The notes under the pieces: model-generated
Databases searched by the model: none
What the model was told of the DNA's origin: nothing
What the model saw: the letters and a program-made list of their open reading frames with translations, nothing else
DNA from: Lachnospiraceae bacterium
GTDB lineage: Bacteria > Bacillota > Clostridia > Lachnospirales > Lachnospiraceae
Reading direction: 5' to 3'
Assembly: GCA_017521605.1 (NCBI GenBank)
Contig: JAFXCD010000036.1
Location: forward strand, 50,415 to 114,414
DNA length: 64,000 nucleotides
Made by a program: the position numbers and the translations under genes
Shown: piece by piece, positions 61,888 through 64,000 of the stretch
Numbering within the stretch: the first letter of the stretch is position 1
How the letters are laid out: each line of letters begins with the position of its first letter

Positions 61888-64000
61888 TTACTTATTTTTT
61901 CTATTTCTTCTTTTATAATCTGCTACAGTAACTAAACCTACACCAGCTACCATCATCATTACCAGGAATACTCCTACAACAGGCTCTGCATCTCCAGTCT
62001 TAGGAGATCTTGCAATTCCTGCTGTATCTACCGGTATAATGACAGGTTCGGGTGTTGCTGCAGGTGCAGGAGGAGGTGTCTGTGTAACAGTAGAATTGCT
62101 GCCAGAGTTGGTAGCTTCTGCTTTGTTCACCTTAAATTCATATAAGGTTTCCTGCTTAGCAGCTACACTGTTTTTCAATTCCTTGTTGGTACTTACGGTA
62201 TATCCGGAAGGTACCTTATCGATTACAACAGTGTACTCTCCTACCGGTAAGTTTTCTTTCTTCACTTTGCCTTCTGCATTTGTGGTTGCCGTTCCGATTA
62301 CATTGCCGTCCATATCCTTGATGGTTAACTCTGCTTCGAGTACTACTGCATTGGTCTTTTCGTCACGAACAATGATTACCAAAGCTCCCACCTGACCTAC
62401 AGGTACTTCTTCCTTTACAGTTCCCTTCTCAGGCATGGTTACAGGCTTAGAATCCGGTGCATCATAGCCGCTTCCCTCAGGCACAGTTACTTCCACAGTG
62501 TAGTCACCCTTCGGTATATTATCGAAGGTTACCTTACCGTTTTCATCACTGGTCTGAGTCTCTACTACATTACCATCCTTATCCTTTAACTCTACCTTGG
62601 CACCCGGTATCTTGGTGTCAGGATTGTTCTTTTCTGTCACAGTTACTTCAAGGTCTGCCGCTTCCTTCTTGACCTGCACATTTTCCTTCACATCATCCTT
62701 TTCAGGAACAACCACAGGCTTAGGATCCGGTGCATCATAGCCACTTCCCTTAGTCACAGTTACTTCTACAGTATAGTCACCCTTCGGTACATTGTCGAAG
62801 GTTACTTTACCATCTTCGTCACTGGTCTGGGTATCTACTACATTACCATCCTTATCCTTTAATTCTACCTTGGCATCAGGTATCTTGGTTGAAGGATTGA
62901 ACTTGTCGGTTACTGTTACTTCAACGTCTGCGATATCCTTTTCTACAGGTACTTCGTCCTTCACATCATTTGTTCCGGGTACCTTTACAGGCTTAGGATC
63001 CGGTGCATCGTAGCCGCTATCCTCAGGCACAGTTACTTCCACGGTATAGTCTCCCTTCGGTACATTATCGAAGGTTACGTTTCCGTCTTCGCCACTGGTC
63101 TGGGTATCTACTACATTACCATCCTTATCCTTTAATTCTACTGTTGCACCAGGTATGTTGGTTGCTGGATTATTCTTGTCCGTTACTGTGATTGTTACGT
63201 CTGCAATGTCCTTTTCTACGGGTACTTCCTTTGAAACATCATCTGTTCCGGGTACCTTTACCTCTGTAGGGTCCGGTGCATCGTAGCCACTATCCTTAGG
63301 CACGGTAACTTCTACGGTGTAATCTCCCCTCGGTACATTGTCGAAGGTTACGTTTCCGTTTTTGTCACTAATATCTGTATCTACTACCTTGTTGTCCTTA
63401 TCCTTTAACTCTACCGTTGCATCAGGTATCTTGGTTGAAGGATTGTTCTTGTCCGTTACTGTGATTGTTACGTCTGCGATGTCCTTTTCTACGGGTACTT
63501 CTTTCGAAATATCCTCTGTTCCGGGTACTTGTACCTTTGTAGGATTCGGTGTATCGTAGATACTTCCGTCAGGCAATGTTACTTCTACGGTGTAGTCTCC
63601 CTGAGGTACATTGTCAAAGGTTACGTTTCCGTTTTCGTCACTGGTCTCGGTGTCTACTACCTTGTTGTTCTTATCCTTTAACTCTACCGTTGCATCAGGT
63701 ATCTTGGTTGAAGGATTGTTCTTGTCCGTTACTGTGATTGTTACGTCTGCGATGTCTTCACTAGGTTCCTTGTTCAGCTCAACAACACACTCTTTGTTTT
63801 CTCCGGACATGGTTACTTCTTTTTCTTCCGGTACAATATAACCTTCTGCATCAGTTACTTCCACAGTATACTTTCCGTTTTGCAACTGTTCAAATACTAC
63901 TGCTTCGCCATCTGCTCCGGTTGTATTGCTGGCTACTTCATCACCATCTTCATTCTTTAATACTACTGTCGCATTGGATATCAGCTCTTTTGTTTCTTCA
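61888..64000 (-). CDS. Cell-wall-anchored repeat surface protein, 5' end beyond window
   Basis: The frame is open to the right edge; about 704 residues are visible. It is a tandem array of Cna-B/SpaA-like beta-sandwich units. Five units of about 91 residues (273 bp) follow one another, each with ADVTITVTDKNNP, ATVELKDK, GNVTFDNVP.GDYTVEV and YD.P.P..V.VPG, preceded by one diverged unit (ATVVLKNEDGDEVASNTTG) and followed by another (GALVIIVRDEKTNAVVLEAE). After a Pro-rich linker comes the sorting signal SPKTGD, a membrane helix (VVGVFLVMMMVAGVGLVTVA) and a basic tail RRNRKNK. The protein should be linked to the wall by a sortase that accepts SPKTG. The apparent start at 63885 is only a TTG inside the frame. 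Confidence 0.9.
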   Translation of the reverse strand, partial: EETKELISNATVVLKNEDGDEVASNTTGADGEAVVFEQLQNGKYTVEVTDAEGYIVPEEKEVTMSGENKECVVELNKEPSEDIADVTITVTDKNNPSTKIPDATVELKDKNNKVVDTETSDENGNVTFDNVPQGDYTVEVTLPDGSIYDTPNPTKVQVPGTEDISKEVPVEKDIADVTITVTDKNNPSTKIPDATVELKDKDNKVVDTDISDKNGNVTFDNVPRGDYTVEVTVPKDSGYDAPDPTEVKVPGTDDVSKEVPVEKDIADVTITVTDKNNPATNIPGATVELKDKDGNVVDTQTSGEDGNVTFDNVPKGDYTVEVTVPEDSGYDAPDPKPVKVPGTNDVKDEVPVEKDIADVEVTVTDKFNPSTKIPDAKVELKDKDGNVVDTQTSDEDGKVTFDNVPKGDYTVEVTVTKGSGYDAPDPKPVVVPEKDDVKENVQVKKEAADLEVTVTEKNNPDTKIPGAKVELKDKDGNVVETQTSDENGKVTFDNIPKGDYTVEVTVPEGSGYDAPDSKPVTMPEKGTVKEEVPVGQVGALVIIVRDEKTNAVVLEAELTIKDMDGNVIGTATTNAEGKVKKENLPVGEYTVVIDKVPSGYTVSTNKELKNSVAAKQETLYEFKVNKAEATNSGSNSTVTQTPPPAPAATPEPVIIPVDTAGIARSPKTGDAEPVVGVFLVMMMVAGVGLVTVADYKRRNRKNK

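Noticed and set aside
61888-64000. Repeats taken as a DNA element array
   Set aside because: The 273-bp period is a multiple of three and keeps one open frame with beta-sandwich protein motifs, so it is a protein repeat.

Overview
The window looks like a chromosomal segment of a low-to-moderate GC, Gram-positive anaerobe of the Lachnospiraceae (Clostridia). The evidence is a class III fructose-1,6-bisphosphatase, a lysine (L-box) riboswitch, a cysteine T-box, a CIRCE-controlled groESL operon, the cysE-cysS-mrnC-rlmB-sigH gene order, a SigH factor, Spo0A-type boxes, an NhaC antiporter, an ECF-transporter S subunit and a sortase-anchored repeat protein. I assign the family by gene content and sequence style only; no database search was possible. 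Most genes lie on the minus strand.

Region by region. 0-8 kb: a eukaryotic-type hisA cut by the window edge, a small lipoprotein, the dapA-dapB-fbp operon behind a lysine riboswitch, a two-OB-fold SSB-like protein and typA/bipA. 8-13.5 kb: a 165-bp hairpin, a cytoplasmic GH9 glycosidase with a small DUF3006-like partner, an O-antigen-ligase-like membrane protein and a secreted repeat protein. 13.7-21 kb: groEL-groES, a DUF1905/cysteine-peptidase fusion, an AraC regulator, a YigZ protein and a class A penicillin-binding protein. 21-33 kb: a seven-gene operon (secreted membrane protein, ABC ATPase, ABC permease, Gln/Gly-rich coiled-coil protein, MoxR ATPase, DUF58 protein, giant triple-VWA membrane protein) that looks like one envelope machine. 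33-35.7 kb: an AT-rich accessory stretch with small unknown genes, tRNA-Thr, a nuclease gene broken by an in-frame TAG and a 74-bp tandem repeat. 35.7-46.7 kb: an RND exporter with a large coiled-coil insert, sigH and rlmB, then a 1.9-kb island of decayed toxin/immunity genes bounded by inverted copies of a structured repeat, then mrnC, cysS, cysE (with T-box) and ispF. 46.8-51 kb: a LacI-sensor/GGDEF protein, then a divergent LytR-CpsA-Psr lipoprotein lying between tRNA-Met and a copy of the tRNA-Met 3' end, and tRNA-Val. 51-64 kb: argS, queH, a two-component system bracketed by inverted copies of a second hairpin element, alaX, nhaC, an ECF sigma/anti-sigma pair, an ECF-transporter S subunit and the 3' part of a surface protein built from 91-residue repeats.

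The strongest candidates for unusual biology are (1) the MoxR/DUF58/VWA/ABC operon at 21.2-32.8 kb; (2) two small families of repeats whose stem sequences differ between copies but keep pairing (41.5/43.2 kb and 53.6/56.5 kb), which suggests structure-conserved mobile or RNA elements; (3) the island that splits an otherwise conserved operon; and (4) several degenerate or fused proteins (LCP-like protein, DUF1905-peptidase, triple-VWA fusion).
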